Shown: piece after piece, positions 8,139 through 16,902 of the stretch
Layout of the letters: every line of letters begins with the position of its first letter
Position numbering within the stretch: the stretch's first letter is position 1
Source of the DNA: Bacillus sp. SD075
Lineage (GTDB): Bacteria; Bacillota; Bacilli; Bacillales; DSM-1321
Assembly (NCBI RefSeq): GCF_017355165.1
Contig: NZ_JADILK010000001.1
Coordinates: 1 to 64,000 of the forward strand
Reading direction: 5' to 3'
Length of the DNA stretch: 64,000 bases
Notes under the pieces: generated by a model
Told to the model about the DNA's origin: nothing
What the model saw: the letters and a program-made list of their open reading frames with translations, nothing else
Databases searched by the model: none
Translations under genes and position numbers: made by a program

Positions 8139-8601
8139 GATCACTCCTATTAGTTGTTATGACGATGAATATATGTTCAAGCCTAGTACAAAGGTGATAT
8201 TATCAACGAGCAATACTATAACTCCTTCAAAAATCCGTCAAGCATTTTATTTTCCGGCTTGCGAATTTCCTTATTCCAGCTGGATAAAAAAGTACATGTA
8301 TGCCTGTTAAAAAATGGACTTCCCATAACCGCTGCAAGTTGAAAGCGGTATCAATCTTTTAATCTTCAAATTTTGATACCGTAAATTATCAATATCGAAA
8401 ATGGCTTAACCCGTTCTGGTTGAAACGATTCACAAGTAATCTTGTAGAGGCAGTGCATGCAGGTTTGGGATTACCATATGTTCAATTCTAGTAATTAAAA
8501 TTGAAAACGGCAATCTTTTTATACTTTGCATACAAATTTTTATAACGATGTTCCAATTCTAGCTTTTCAGAACTTTTATGTACATAGGGGGTCATCATTT
8601 T
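8139..8601. other. Intergenic region between SDR and MATE genes
   Basis: About 460 bases with no convincing gene. It holds the divergent upstream regions of both genes and an inverted repeat CGGTATCAA (8346-8354) with TTGATACCG (8373-8381). I could not identify a strong sigma-A promoter for either gene. One minus-oriented reading frame here is the complement of the SDR gene and is not a gene. Confidence 0.6.
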
Positions 8602-9939
8602 ATGAATAACAGATTGTATCTTTCCTTGGCCATTCCGCTTACGATTTCGACGATGAGTACACCCTTGCTTGGTGCGGTCGATACGGCTGTGGTTGGAAAG
8701 TTGAGTAATCCCGCATATATTGGCGGGGTGGCTGTCGGAACCATTATTTTTAATACGATGTATTGGCTTTTTGGTTTTCTTCGGGTCAGTACTTCTGCCT
8801 TAGCTGCACAAGCGGAGGGGGCAAGAGATGAAAAACAAAGCTTGATGGCCTTGATTCGGCCTTTTTTCATTGCAGCGATCATTGGCCTTCTTTTTATCGT
8901 GATCCAAAAGCCCATTTTGACTGTCTCGTTAGGCGCAATCGGTCCGGAATCGGACGTATCCGCCTTTGCCGCAGATTATTTCGGAATCCGGATATGGGGT
9001 GCGCCTTTTGCCTTATTGAACTATGTCATCTTAGGCTGGTTAATCGGGAAATCCAGGATAAAAACATCTTTGTTCATTCAAGTTTTCATGAACGTGATCA
9101 ATATAGTCTTATGCCTCGTTTTTGTGAATGGCTTTTCATGGTCTGTATCAGGGGTTGCTGCTGCTTCATTGATATCAGAGATTTCCGCTTTTTTGCTGGG
9201 CTTGTGGGTGATACGGAAAGCGGTTAACGTACCGGGTTCATTTTCATTCCGGGAGGGGTTCGATCGTGCTTCCCTGAAAAAAATGATGGTGGTCAACAGG
9301 GATTTATTCATCAGGACCATTTGCCTGATCACGGTTTTCAATCTTTTTACGGCCAAGGGAGCCACTTTCGGGACAGAGACACTGGCTGCCAATGCCGTAC
9401 TCATTCAAATCCATTACCTGATGGCCTATTGCTTTGATGGCTTCGCGAACGCGTCGAGCCTTCTGGTCGGGAAGGCGATTGGTTCGAGAGATATAAATCT
9501 TTATAAAAAAACACTCTCACTATCGGCGCGGTGGGGCTTGTATGCTTCGTTCTTACTTGCCGTGACTTACTATCTATTTAGCGATGAGGTCATTCTCCTT
9601 TTCACGAATATCCCTGAGGTCATCGAATTGGCCCATGAATTTGGACTTTGGATAGTCCTATTCCCATTCAGTGCCTTTATCGGACTCATTTTTTATGGAG
9701 TATTTACCGGTGCGACTGAAGCCGTTCCTGTTAGGAACTCCATGCTCCTTGCACTATTGGCTTTTCTATTTGTCCAATTTACGGCAGTCCCGCATCATGG
9801 CAATCATGGATTATGGCTTGCATTCCTAGCTTTCAGTTTAGGACGTTCCGTGTTTTTAGCATTATATATCCCAAGGCTAAACCGAAAAGTAACAGGGCTT
9901 ATGGATGACGATAGTCTAAAGAATTCATCTTCTTTTTAA
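8602..9939 (+). CDS. MATE-family efflux transporter (DinF-like)
   Basis: The 445-residue protein has about twelve hydrophobic segments and the MATE N-terminal signature PLTISTMSTPLLGAVDTAVVG, with a second-half counterpart around NLFTAKGATFGTETLAANAV. MATE proteins export cationic drugs or metabolites with a sodium or proton gradient. The DinF subgroup is suggested by the short N-terminus and general pattern. The ATG at 8602 is chosen because it starts right before the first helix and GGGGG lies upstream; an ATG at 8578 would put the GGGGG inside the gene. No partner gene shares its transcript. Confidence 0.87.
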   Translation: MNNRLYLSLAIPLTISTMSTPLLGAVDTAVVGKLSNPAYIGGVAVGTIIFNTMYWLFGFLRVSTSALAAQAEGARDEKQSLMALIRPFFIAAIIGLLFIVIQKPILTVSLGAIGPESDVSAFAADYFGIRIWGAPFALLNYVILGWLIGKSRIKTSLFIQVFMNVINIVLCLVFVNGFSWSVSGVAAASLISEISAFLLGLWVIRKAVNVPGSFSFREGFDRASLKKMMVVNRDLFIRTICLITVFNLFTAKGATFGTETLAANAVLIQIHYLMAYCFDGFANASSLLVGKAIGSRDINLYKKTLSLSARWGLYASFLLAVTYYLFSDEVILLFTNIPEVIELAHEFGLWIVLFPFSAFIGLIFYGVFTGATEAVPVRNSMLLALLAFLFVQFTAVPHHGNHGLWLAFLAFSLGRSVFLALYIPRLNRKVTGLMDDDSLKNSSSF

Positions 9940-10094
9940 TAAAAGAGGGTGTTTTTTATTTGTGTAAGGACTTTTATCGGTAGTTTGATGTTAGTGATAA
10001 TAAGGGAATACGAAGAAAAGGTAGCAACGCTTGGCGAAGCAGATAGTAAAAGTGATAAAATGAAAAATATATATAAAAGAGGAGTTGTCATATT

Positions 10095-11507
10095 TTGAGT
10101 GAATTGAATTGGCGAGAAGAAGTTGAAAAACGAAAAATGGACTTATTGCTGGACACACAAAACCTATTGAAAATAAAAAGTGTACTGGATGAAGAACATC
10201 CGACAGAGGAGGCCCCATTCGGTAAAGGGGTGAAGGAAGCGCTTGATTTCATGCTTCAATTAGGCGAAAAAGACGGTTTTACTGTGAAAAATGTCGATAA
10301 TGTCGCTGGTCATATCGAAATGGGTGAAGGCGATGAATTAATCGGGATATTATGCCATGTCGACGTGGTACCTGAGGGAGATGGCTGGAGTTCGGATCCG
10401 TTTGGCGCTGAAATTCGCAATGGCCGCATATATGCTCGTGGGGCGATCGATGATAAAGGGCCGACGATGGCTGCCTATCATGCGATGAAGCTGGTCCGGG
10501 AGCTAGGAGAACCTTTGAACAAACGCGTGAGGATGATCATTGGAACCGATGAAGAATCGAACTGGCGCTGCGTTGACCGGTACTTTGAAGTGGAGGAAAT
10601 GCCCTCGATCGGCTTCGCACCAGATGCTGACTTCCCGATCATCAGTGCGGAAAAAGGAATCTGGGACTTCTCGGTTATACACCCTGCCGATGCAGGAAAT
10701 GGCACGGACTCAAACGTGAATGTTATGGAATTTTCTTCAGGTCGAAGGACGAATATGGTTCCGGATTTTGCTTCGGCAATCGTGGAAGCGGCTAACCCTG
10801 CTGAAGTGGTGGCAAACTATCAGGATTATTTGCAAAAATACTCATTGAAGGGGCAAGCCGTTCCGCAAAAAAATCAAGTGCTGCTTGAAATGAATGGTGT
10901 CTCGGCACACGCGATGGAACCGAAAAATGGAAAGAATGCAGGTCTCCAATTAGCCGTATTTTTAGCTGATCTTACTCTTGACCCGCATGCGAAAGCCTAT
11001 TTCACTTTCATTAAGGATCGTTTGTTTGAAGATTCCCGCGGAAATAATTTAGGTGTGGCTTATTCGGATGAGCAAACTGGAGAATTGACGGTCAATGCCG
11101 GCGTTTTCAATTATTCTAAACAAGGGGACAGCTCGATTGGTTTCAGTATGCGTTATCCGGTGACGTTCGAGTGGGAACAGCAAAAGGCGGCATTGGAGGA
11201 AAGACTTGCGGCATACAATTTGAAAGTGAAGACCAATTCGCATTCAACCCCACATTATGTGGACAGTGAAAGCTTCTTGATTAAGACGTTGCAGGAAGTT
11301 TATGAAGCGGAGACAGGTGATAAAGCTGAACTCCTTTCGATTGGCGGCGGCACATATGCCCGTTCATTGAAAGAAGGCGTTGCATTCGGCCCGCTTTTCC
11401 CTGGCAGCGAAGACATCGCGCATCAGAAAGATGAATATATTGATATTGAAGATATGCTTAAGGCTACGTCCATTTATGCACGTGCCATTCATGAATTGGC
11501 TAAATAA
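10095..11507 (+). CDS. pepV: Dipeptidase PepV
   Basis: This 470-residue M20-family metallopeptidase cleaves dipeptides, including those with D-amino acid or beta-Ala N-termini. Visible metal-ligand motifs are CHVDVVPEGDGW, the bridging AIDDKGP, the catalytic DEESNW, and the C-terminal IGGGTYAR. The length agrees with PepV of lactic acid bacteria and YtjP of Bacillus. The start is TTG at 10095, preceded by AGAGGAG about ten bases upstream. The gene for D-amino acid transaminase follows after 21 bases, so the two are probably co-transcribed and may act together in D-amino acid handling. Confidence 0.92.
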   Translation: MSELNWREEVEKRKMDLLLDTQNLLKIKSVLDEEHPTEEAPFGKGVKEALDFMLQLGEKDGFTVKNVDNVAGHIEMGEGDELIGILCHVDVVPEGDGWSSDPFGAEIRNGRIYARGAIDDKGPTMAAYHAMKLVRELGEPLNKRVRMIIGTDEESNWRCVDRYFEVEEMPSIGFAPDADFPIISAEKGIWDFSVIHPADAGNGTDSNVNVMEFSSGRRTNMVPDFASAIVEAANPAEVVANYQDYLQKYSLKGQAVPQKNQVLLEMNGVSAHAMEPKNGKNAGLQLAVFLADLTLDPHAKAYFTFIKDRLFEDSRGNNLGVAYSDEQTGELTVNAGVFNYSKQGDSSIGFSMRYPVTFEWEQQKAALEERLAAYNLKVKTNSHSTPHYVDSESFLIKTLQEVYEAETGDKAELLSIGGGTYARSLKEGVAFGPLFPGSEDIAHQKDEYIDIEDMLKATSIYARAIHELAK

Positions 11508-11528
11508 GAGGCGAAGAGGGAGAAAAAC

Positions 11529-12383
11529 ATGGGAAAAATCATTTTTAACGGCGACCTTAAAAGTAGGTCCGAAGTGAAGGTAGATATTGAAGACCGGGGG
11601 TATCAATTCGGTGATGGCGTCTATGAAGTCATCCGGGTTTATAATGGCGAATTATTTGCGGGGGACATGCATCTGAACCGGCTGATGGACAGTGCGAAGT
11701 TGATCCAGATGAAAGTTCCCTATTCTGTTGCGGAAATCAAAACCCGCATGAAAGAACTGATTACTGAAGATCAACTGAAGGACGGTATCGTCTATATGCA
11801 GCTGACAAGGGGAGCATCGCCGCGTACACACTCTTTTCCCACTGCAGAGGTGGAACCGGTCTTTGTTGCCTATACCAAGGAAATTCCTTATACAGGAAAA
11901 ATGAAGCCAGGGGTCAAGGCTGTTACCACCGATGATATACGCTGGCTGCGCTGTAATATCAAGAGTTTAAATCTGCTGGGTAATATAATGGCTAAACAGC
12001 AAGCTGTCGAAGCCGGTTGTGATGAAGCGATCCAGCATCGTGATGGTGCGGTGACGGAGGGAAGTTCGTCAAATGTCTCAATCGTGGTGGATGGACTGCT
12101 TAAAACGCATCCGGCCACAAACTTGATCCTGAATGGAATTACCCGTCAGGTGATGCTGAAACTTTGCGCGGATCATGGGATTCCCTATGTCGAAGAAGCC
12201 TTCACTGTCGAGGACATGATGGCAGCCGACGAAGTCCTTTATACCAGCACAAGCGTCGAAGTGACACCAATTGTTAATATTGATGGCCAATCGATTGCAG
12301 CCGGGGAACCCGGTCCGATAACCCAAAGACTGCAGAAATTGTTTTCCGAGGAAATCGAGAAGCAATGCGGTTCCGTTAACTAG
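11529..12383 (+). CDS. dat: D-amino acid aminotransferase
   Basis: A class IV PLP aminotransferase of 284 residues that interconverts D-alanine and D-glutamate, feeding peptidoglycan. The N-terminal DRGYQFGDGVYEVIRVYNG is diagnostic. The PLP lysine is K145 in CNIKSLNLL, the same number as in the Bacillus enzyme. VTEGSSSNVS and LILNGITR bind the cofactor phosphate region. GAGGG precedes the ATG. Located downstream of pepV and ended by a weak terminator. Branched-chain aminotransferase or ADC lyase are less likely because of the D-specific start pattern. Confidence 0.92.
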   Translation: MGKIIFNGDLKSRSEVKVDIEDRGYQFGDGVYEVIRVYNGELFAGDMHLNRLMDSAKLIQMKVPYSVAEIKTRMKELITEDQLKDGIVYMQLTRGASPRTHSFPTAEVEPVFVAYTKEIPYTGKMKPGVKAVTTDDIRWLRCNIKSLNLLGNIMAKQQAVEAGCDEAIQHRDGAVTEGSSSNVSIVVDGLLKTHPATNLILNGITRQVMLKLCADHGIPYVEEAFTVEDMMAADEVLYTSTSVEVTPIVNIDGQSIAAGEPGPITQRLQKLFSEEIEKQCGSVN

Positions 12384-12388
12384 ATAGA

Positions 12389-12420
12389 AGCCCCTTTGCC
12401 ACTATTGGTAGGGGGTTTTT
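12389..12420 (+). terminator. Probable terminator after dat
   Basis: CCCCT (12391-12395) pairs with AGGGG (12410-12414) with an inner CCA/TGG pairing, followed by TTTTT. The stem is interrupted. Confidence 0.5.
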
Positions 12421-12499
12421 ATATGGGCAGTCGGTAGCGAGATGGCCTTTTCCGAATCCCTATTTACCGTTCATTACATCCTTATGCAATCCTCCCTTT

Positions 12500-12528
12500 T
12501 TGACATTTTCAAGAACCAGGAATATACT
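12500..12528 (+). promoter_or_regulatory. Sigma-A promoter of mntH
   Basis: TTGACA (12500-12505), a 17-base spacer, and TATACT (12523-12528) form a near-consensus promoter. Transcription should begin near 12535, about 63 bases before the start codon. Confidence 0.8.
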
Positions 12529-12545
12529 TGCTATTAACCTAAAAA

Positions 12546-12580
12546 GTTTACCTTTTGCAACAATTTGTGTTGCATGTAAA
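12546..12580 (+). promoter_or_regulatory. Nested palindrome in the mntH leader
   Basis: TGCAACA (12556-12562) is the complement of TGTTGCA (12568-12574), and outside it TTTAC and GTAAA can also pair. It begins about ten bases after the predicted start of transcription and ends next to the ribosome site AAGGAG. It might be an MntR or other metal-regulator operator, or an RNA hairpin that limits access to the ribosome site. The match to the B. subtilis MntR box as I remember it is only partial. Confidence 0.5.
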
Positions 12581-12597
12581 AAGGAGTTGATATAGAT

Positions 12598-13836
12598 ATG
12601 TCCGATGCGTTGCATCAATCTTCTTCGAGAGGAATCAAAAAACTGTTTCCCTATCTGGGGCCTGCCTTTATAGCAGCGGTGGCCTATATTGATCCAGGGA
12701 ATTATGCGACCAATATTACCGCCGGGTCTAAATATGGCTATACGTTATTATGGGTTATCTTCGCATCGAACTTAATGGCTGTGCTAATTCAATCACTATC
12801 AGCCAAATTGGGGATAGCCACGGGAAAGAATCTTCCAGAGTTATGCAGGGAAAAATTTTCGAAAAAAACATCGTTCATATTATGGATTCAAGCCGAAGTC
12901 GTTATAATGGCAACCGACCTAGCTGAATTCATAGGAGCGGCACTAGGGATTTATTTGCTATTTGACTTACCGCTTATCACATCGGCAATAATTGCAGCAA
13001 TTGGATCTTTTGCCATTTTGGAAATCCAGCGCAGAGGTTATCGAACATTCGAAGCTCTGATCACGGTTATGATATTTGTAGTGGTGCTTGCTTTTGGTGC
13101 TCAAGTTTTTTATGCAAAACCTGACACATCAGCCGTTGTTTTAGGACTCTTCACTCCAAAGTTCGAGGGAGTGGACAGTATTTTGCTATCGGCCGGTATG
13201 CTTGGAGCTACCGTTATGCCACATGCGATTTACCTTCATTCCTCTTTAACTCAAAAGAGAATTGTCGGTATAAACGATTTGGAAAGAAAAAGGATTTATC
13301 GTTTTGAGCTAATTGATATTGTCATCGCCATGTTGATTGCAGGTGCGATCAATGCGGCCATGGTCATTGTTTCAGCTGCCCTATTTTATAAGAATGGAAT
13401 ACTTGTAGAGGACTTGGATGTAGCTTATCAACAATTCGGTGACATGCTTGGACCATCAGTGGCAATGTTTTTTGGAATAGGATTGTTATTTGCCGGTTTA
13501 TCCAGCTCATCCGTTGGTGTAATGACAGGTGATGTAGTCATGCAGGGATTCATTAAAAGACATATACCGATTTATTTAAGAAGGGTCATTACCACCGTTC
13601 CCCCCCTGCTCATCATATTATGGGGAGTGAATCCATCCAAAGCACTTGTAATGAGTCAAGTTGTACTCTCGTTTGGCATCGCGTTTGCCCTAGTGCCATT
13701 GATCATGTTCACAAGCAACAAAAAAATCATGGGCAGTCTGGTGAACCATAAGATCACTTCGAGTGTCGCTTGGTTTATAGCTGTACTTATCATCGGACTG
13801 AACTTGTTCCTGCTTTACGAAACGCTGTTCAGCTAA
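12598..13836 (+). CDS. mntH: Nramp-family Mn2+/divalent metal transporter MntH
   Basis: The 412-residue membrane protein has eleven or so transmembrane helices and the Nramp signatures: AYIDPGNYATN in helix 1 (metal-binding Asp and Asn of DPGN) and the unwound helix-6 motif MPHAIYLHS. It imports Mn2+ (possibly Fe2+) with protons. ATG at 12598 follows AAGGAG at a spacing of about eleven bases. The strong promoter and palindromic leader upstream suggest metal-dependent repression. It is monocistronic, closed by a strong terminator. Confidence 0.93.
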   Translation: MSDALHQSSSRGIKKLFPYLGPAFIAAVAYIDPGNYATNITAGSKYGYTLLWVIFASNLMAVLIQSLSAKLGIATGKNLPELCREKFSKKTSFILWIQAEVVIMATDLAEFIGAALGIYLLFDLPLITSAIIAAIGSFAILEIQRRGYRTFEALITVMIFVVVLAFGAQVFYAKPDTSAVVLGLFTPKFEGVDSILLSAGMLGATVMPHAIYLHSSLTQKRIVGINDLERKRIYRFELIDIVIAMLIAGAINAAMVIVSAALFYKNGILVEDLDVAYQQFGDMLGPSVAMFFGIGLLFAGLSSSSVGVMTGDVVMQGFIKRHIPIYLRRVITTVPPLLIILWGVNPSKALVMSQVVLSFGIAFALVPLIMFTSNKKIMGSLVNHKITSSVAWFIAVLIIGLNLFLLYETLFS

Positions 13837-13854
13837 AAGAAGAAAACGAGAGAT

Positions 13855-13879
13855 AGGACCTATTTTTGGTCCTTTTTTT
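13855..13879 (+). terminator. Intrinsic terminator after mntH
   Basis: AGGACC (13855-13860) pairs with GGTCCT and is followed by seven Ts. Confidence 0.85.
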
Positions 13880-14088
13880 GATTTATGCTGTGTTTTTTGT
13901 TAGCTCGCCCCAGCGCGACATAATTTGACCCGACGAAAAATACGTCCTGAACCCGGCCGTGCATTATCCGTCATGGGCTTCGTTCAGAGGAAGATTCCTA
14001 GGGAGGGAATTTTTATAAGGAAGTCCAGGAAAAGGTATATGCAATGGGAATTATGGTAAAATTAATGGGAAAATAGGAAGGAATGTAA

Positions 14089-14652
14089 GTGTACATGAAT
14101 ACTCATTTTTTCTTTGCTTTAGTATTGCCTGATGATATTAAGGCTTATTTAAATGCTGTTACTGAACAACTAAAGCCAGACTTTCCATTTAAGAAATGGC
14201 TGCATCCAGCCGATTATCATATTACGATGGCATTTTTGGGCAATGCTTCCGATACATTGAAAGAGGATGCTTTGGGGCGTGTGGAAAACGAGCTCGCCAA
14301 TGAGGTCTCCTTCGGCTTGGAACTCGGCGATATCGGCGGTTTTGGCAGGAGTGAGAGTCCAAGGATTCTATGGGCAGGCGTCAATCAGCAAGAAAGGCTT
14401 TTTGCCATTCAAAGGAAAGTCTATAATTCTTGTATCGAAGCGGGTTTTGAACTTGATAAAAAACCGTTTAAGCCTCATATAACGCTGGCAAGAAAATATG
14501 GGGGGGATAGTCCCTTTTCGTTGGAGAGCGTTCGTCAGATGGCGAATTTGGAAGATAAGCATTTTGAAGCAGATCAAATTGCATTATATCAAACACATCT
14601 TGGAGCTTCCCCTTCATACGAGAAGATTTTCACGATGAACCTTCAAAAATAG
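14089..14652 (+). CDS. thpR: RNA 2',3'-cyclic phosphodiesterase (2H family)
   Basis: A 2H phosphoesterase of 187 residues. The two catalytic H-x-T motifs are in YHITMAFLG and PHITLARK. The enzyme opens 2',3'-cyclic phosphate ends of RNA to 2'-phosphates; older annotations call it 2'-5' RNA ligase. It corresponds to YtlP at the head of ytlP-ytlQ-ytlR in B. subtilis, and the same order holds here with gaps of 19 bases and a small overlap. The GTG at 14089 is seven bases after AGGAAGG; an ATG at 14095 would be 13 away, so GTG is preferred but not proven. Confidence 0.87.
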   Translation: MYMNTHFFFALVLPDDIKAYLNAVTEQLKPDFPFKKWLHPADYHITMAFLGNASDTLKEDALGRVENELANEVSFGLELGDIGGFGRSESPRILWAGVNQQERLFAIQRKVYNSCIEAGFELDKKPFKPHITLARKYGGDSPFSLESVRQMANLEDKHFEADQIALYQTHLGASPSYEKIFTMNLQK

Positions 14653-14671
14653 AGAGATGGGTGGTGGTCGA

Positions 14672-15673
14672 ATGGCACAGCTCATAAAGATGCAGGATTA
14701 TATTTCCCGGTATGAGCAGGATATTTATCGGTATCCAACACAATTTGCACGGTTGAAAAAACAGCAATGGGATAAACTGAAGGCTGCTTATAGTGCGGGC
14801 GAGCTAGATCGGTTGTACAGCGACCATACTGAAAGTGAAGCACAGGTCAATTTTTATCCGCCTCAGGAAGAGTCAAAGGGCCTGTTTAAAAAGGTGAAAG
14901 GCATATTTCACCGGACAGGTAAACAGGGGGCAGAAGAACTGCTAATACCGAACCTGGTTGAAGATACTAATGTTTTTTCATTAAGATTTCCGTTCCGTCC
15001 GGCCAGTCTGGATGAATTAAAGCAAAATTTTTTAAATCAATTGCTCCGTTTTCAAATGAAATGGGGGAGTTCGACACTTCGTGAAAAGTCATTTGTGGAC
15101 CAATCATTTTTTTTGGATGAGAGGCTCCGCTTTTTTCTGCAGCGTTTTCCGGATACGTTTCTCGTATTATATAAACCTATCTTTCTATTGAAAAATGCGC
15201 CTGTTGAAGTCGAAGTCATTTTATTGTCCCCTATTGATGCTTGGTGCATCACTTTTCTGGAAGCGGAAGAAGACGCTGCTTTCATGGGTTCGAGTGATCG
15301 GTTCTGGGTCCGCAGGCATCATAAGCATCCTGACAAAAAGGTGCTTAATCCTTTGTTGGGGGCAAATCGGATGACGAACATCGTCTCCCAGTTATTTGAA
15401 CTTTATGAAGTGAACATGCCGATTAAAAAGGTGATTTTATCCCGGAATGGATATGTCGATTATCCAGAAGCCGCTTATGATATTACGATATTGGATAAAC
15501 GGACGTTCCCGGAATGGTTTGAAAGGATGCGGGCAATATCTTCTCCACTCAAGGCACAGCAGTTAAAAGGGGCACAGGCTTTGCTTGAATATTGCCAAAC
15601 TACATCCAACCTACGGCCTGAATGGGAAGTTGAATATAACCAAACAGAAGGAAATGAGCATGCCGCACCTTAA
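14672..15673 (+). CDS. ytlQ: Conserved protein YtlQ (function unknown)
   Basis: The 333-residue soluble protein begins MAQLIKMQDYISRYEQDIY, rich in Tyr, Lys and Gln, and contains no membrane segment or signal peptide. I recognise the N-terminus and its position between thpR and the lipid kinase gene as YtlQ of Bacillus, an uncharacterised conserved protein. A region resembling a nuclease-related fold (KAPVEVEVILLSPIDAWCITF-like strand pattern) is possible but I cannot confirm it. The ATG at 14672 follows GGGTGGTGG; an ATG at 14657 has no such site. It overlaps the next gene by 14 bases, so the two are likely translated together. Confidence 0.65.
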   Translation: MAQLIKMQDYISRYEQDIYRYPTQFARLKKQQWDKLKAAYSAGELDRLYSDHTESEAQVNFYPPQEESKGLFKKVKGIFHRTGKQGAEELLIPNLVEDTNVFSLRFPFRPASLDELKQNFLNQLLRFQMKWGSSTLREKSFVDQSFFLDERLRFFLQRFPDTFLVLYKPIFLLKNAPVEVEVILLSPIDAWCITFLEAEEDAAFMGSSDRFWVRRHHKHPDKKVLNPLLGANRMTNIVSQLFELYEVNMPIKKVILSRNGYVDYPEAAYDITILDKRTFPEWFERMRAISSPLKAQQLKGAQALLEYCQTTSNLRPEWEVEYNQTEGNEHAAP

Positions 15674-16616
15674 TGAAACGGTGTATTTCATTGTCAATCC
15701 AATGGCTGGAAATGAAGAGAGTTTGAAGATCTGGAAAAAAGCCGAGGAAATACTGAAATCAAAAGCTGTTCCCCATGAGGTATTTTTTACACGGGAAAAG
15801 GGGCATGCGCTAAGATTGACGAAGGAAATTCTCTCGGGGACGAATCTGGATACCCGGATGATCGCTGTCGGGGGAGATGGCACGATTAATGAAATGATAA
15901 ATGCCGCCATTGACTTCCCTCACGCTATCATCGGGGCCCTTGCGGCTGGATCCGGCAATGATTATGTAAGGGGCATCCAAAAAACTGGGAGTGTGGAAGA
16001 AGCCCTTTCTTTATTTCAGGTTGATGCCTTTAATGCCATTGATATTGGGCAGTTCGAGACGAATGGCAAGGTGGGTTATTTCGTGAACAGCCTGGGAATG
16101 GGCATTGATGCTGAAATTTCGGATGAAGCAGACCGTTCCCCTCTGAAAAAATGGTTTAATTTTGTCAGAGGGGGTAAATTAATTTATCTGTTCATTTTTA
16201 TAAAAAAGTTATTTACTTACAAGCCCAGCTGCATGGAATTGATCGTTGATGGAGATCGACACCTTTTGAAAAAGGTTTGGTTCATCGTCATCGCGAATCA
16301 GCCCTACTTTGGTGGCGGGATGAAAATTTCTCCGAAGTCGAAGCTAGATGATGGCAGGTTGAACGTGATTGCGATCCATGATATTACTTTGTTGAAATTA
16401 TTGATCGTCTTCATCACCGTTTTTTGGGGCGGTCACCTCAACATTAAAAATGTTGATTCTTTTTCTGGTAAAATGATAAAAATGAAGAATCAAGGGTCAG
16501 TAAAAGTTCAGTCAGATGGAGAAATTGTTGGTATGGATGAAGTAGCTGCAGTGGTTCTGAAAGAGAAAATTCGCGTCATGTTCAAGGGTGATAACCCATA
16601 CAAAAATATGAAATGA
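15660..16616 (+). CDS. ytlR: YtlR-like lipid (diacylglycerol) kinase
   Basis: The protein of 318 residues belongs to the DAGK catalytic family. The nucleotide-binding GGDGTINEMINA and substrate-site AAGSGNDYVRG are present, as are the N-terminal FIVNPMAGN and NSLGMGIDAEISDEA segments. Such kinases phosphorylate diacylglycerol or a related lipid with ATP at the inner face of the membrane. Of two close ATGs, the one at 15660 has AGAAGGA seven bases upstream. The start lies inside the end of ytlQ. Substrate is not certain: DgkB, the main diacylglycerol kinase, is a different paralogue in Bacillus. Confidence 0.85.
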   Translation: MPHLNETVYFIVNPMAGNEESLKIWKKAEEILKSKAVPHEVFFTREKGHALRLTKEILSGTNLDTRMIAVGGDGTINEMINAAIDFPHAIIGALAAGSGNDYVRGIQKTGSVEEALSLFQVDAFNAIDIGQFETNGKVGYFVNSLGMGIDAEISDEADRSPLKKWFNFVRGGKLIYLFIFIKKLFTYKPSCMELIVDGDRHLLKKVWFIVIANQPYFGGGMKISPKSKLDDGRLNVIAIHDITLLKLLIVFITVFWGGHLNIKNVDSFSGKMIKMKNQGSVKVQSDGEIVGMDEVAAVVLKEKIRVMFKGDNPYKNMK

Positions 16617-16658
16617 TTTATTTGTTTTTGTTTTATGAGTATAATCGTTTTATAGTAC

Positions 16659-16688
16659 TTGACGAAGAAACCATTTTTCAACTAAAAT
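16659..16688 (+). promoter_or_regulatory. Putative sigma-A promoter upstream of ytmP
   Basis: TTGACG (16659-16664), an 18-base spacer and TAAAAT (16683-16688). The predicted transcript would start about at a hairpin with a T-run (16697-16731), so the promoter may be inefficient, or the hairpin may be an attenuator. Confidence 0.45.
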
Positions 16689-16696
16689 TTAATTTA

Positions 16697-16731
16697 TGGC
16701 TATTGTTTAATTGCTCAATAGCTATTTTTTT
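16697..16731 (+). terminator. Probable terminator after ytlR
   Basis: GGCTATTG pairs with CAATAGCT around an AT-rich loop, followed by seven Ts. It follows ytlR by about 80 bases and lies directly after a promoter-like sequence. Confidence 0.6.
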
Positions 16732-16902
16732 ATTTCTCTAAATGAGGATGTTTTTAATTGCGGGAATCATCCCGATGCAAGTATATATGCAGCTTCGCCA
16801 ACAGGCGGATTTTTTATAAAACATGGACTCAAAGTAGTGGTAATACATACACTAGGTGAACGTACCCACATTTGTATGATTAAGCGAGGAAATCGAAGGT
16901 GA
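16711..16902 (+). CDS. Doubtful small ORF overlapping ytmP start
   Basis: An open frame of up to 63 codons ends with TGA overlapping the GTG of ytmP by 3 bases, as in coupled genes. Its C-terminal half (ASPTGGFFIKHG) is protein-like, but the only start codon near its beginning, a TTG at 16711, lies inside the terminator-like hairpin and has no ribosome site. It may be a remnant or a chance frame. I do not recognise a family. Confidence 0.2.
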   Translation: MLNSYFFISLNEDVFNCGNHPDASIYAASPTGGFFIKHGLKVVVIHTLGERTHICMIKRGNRR

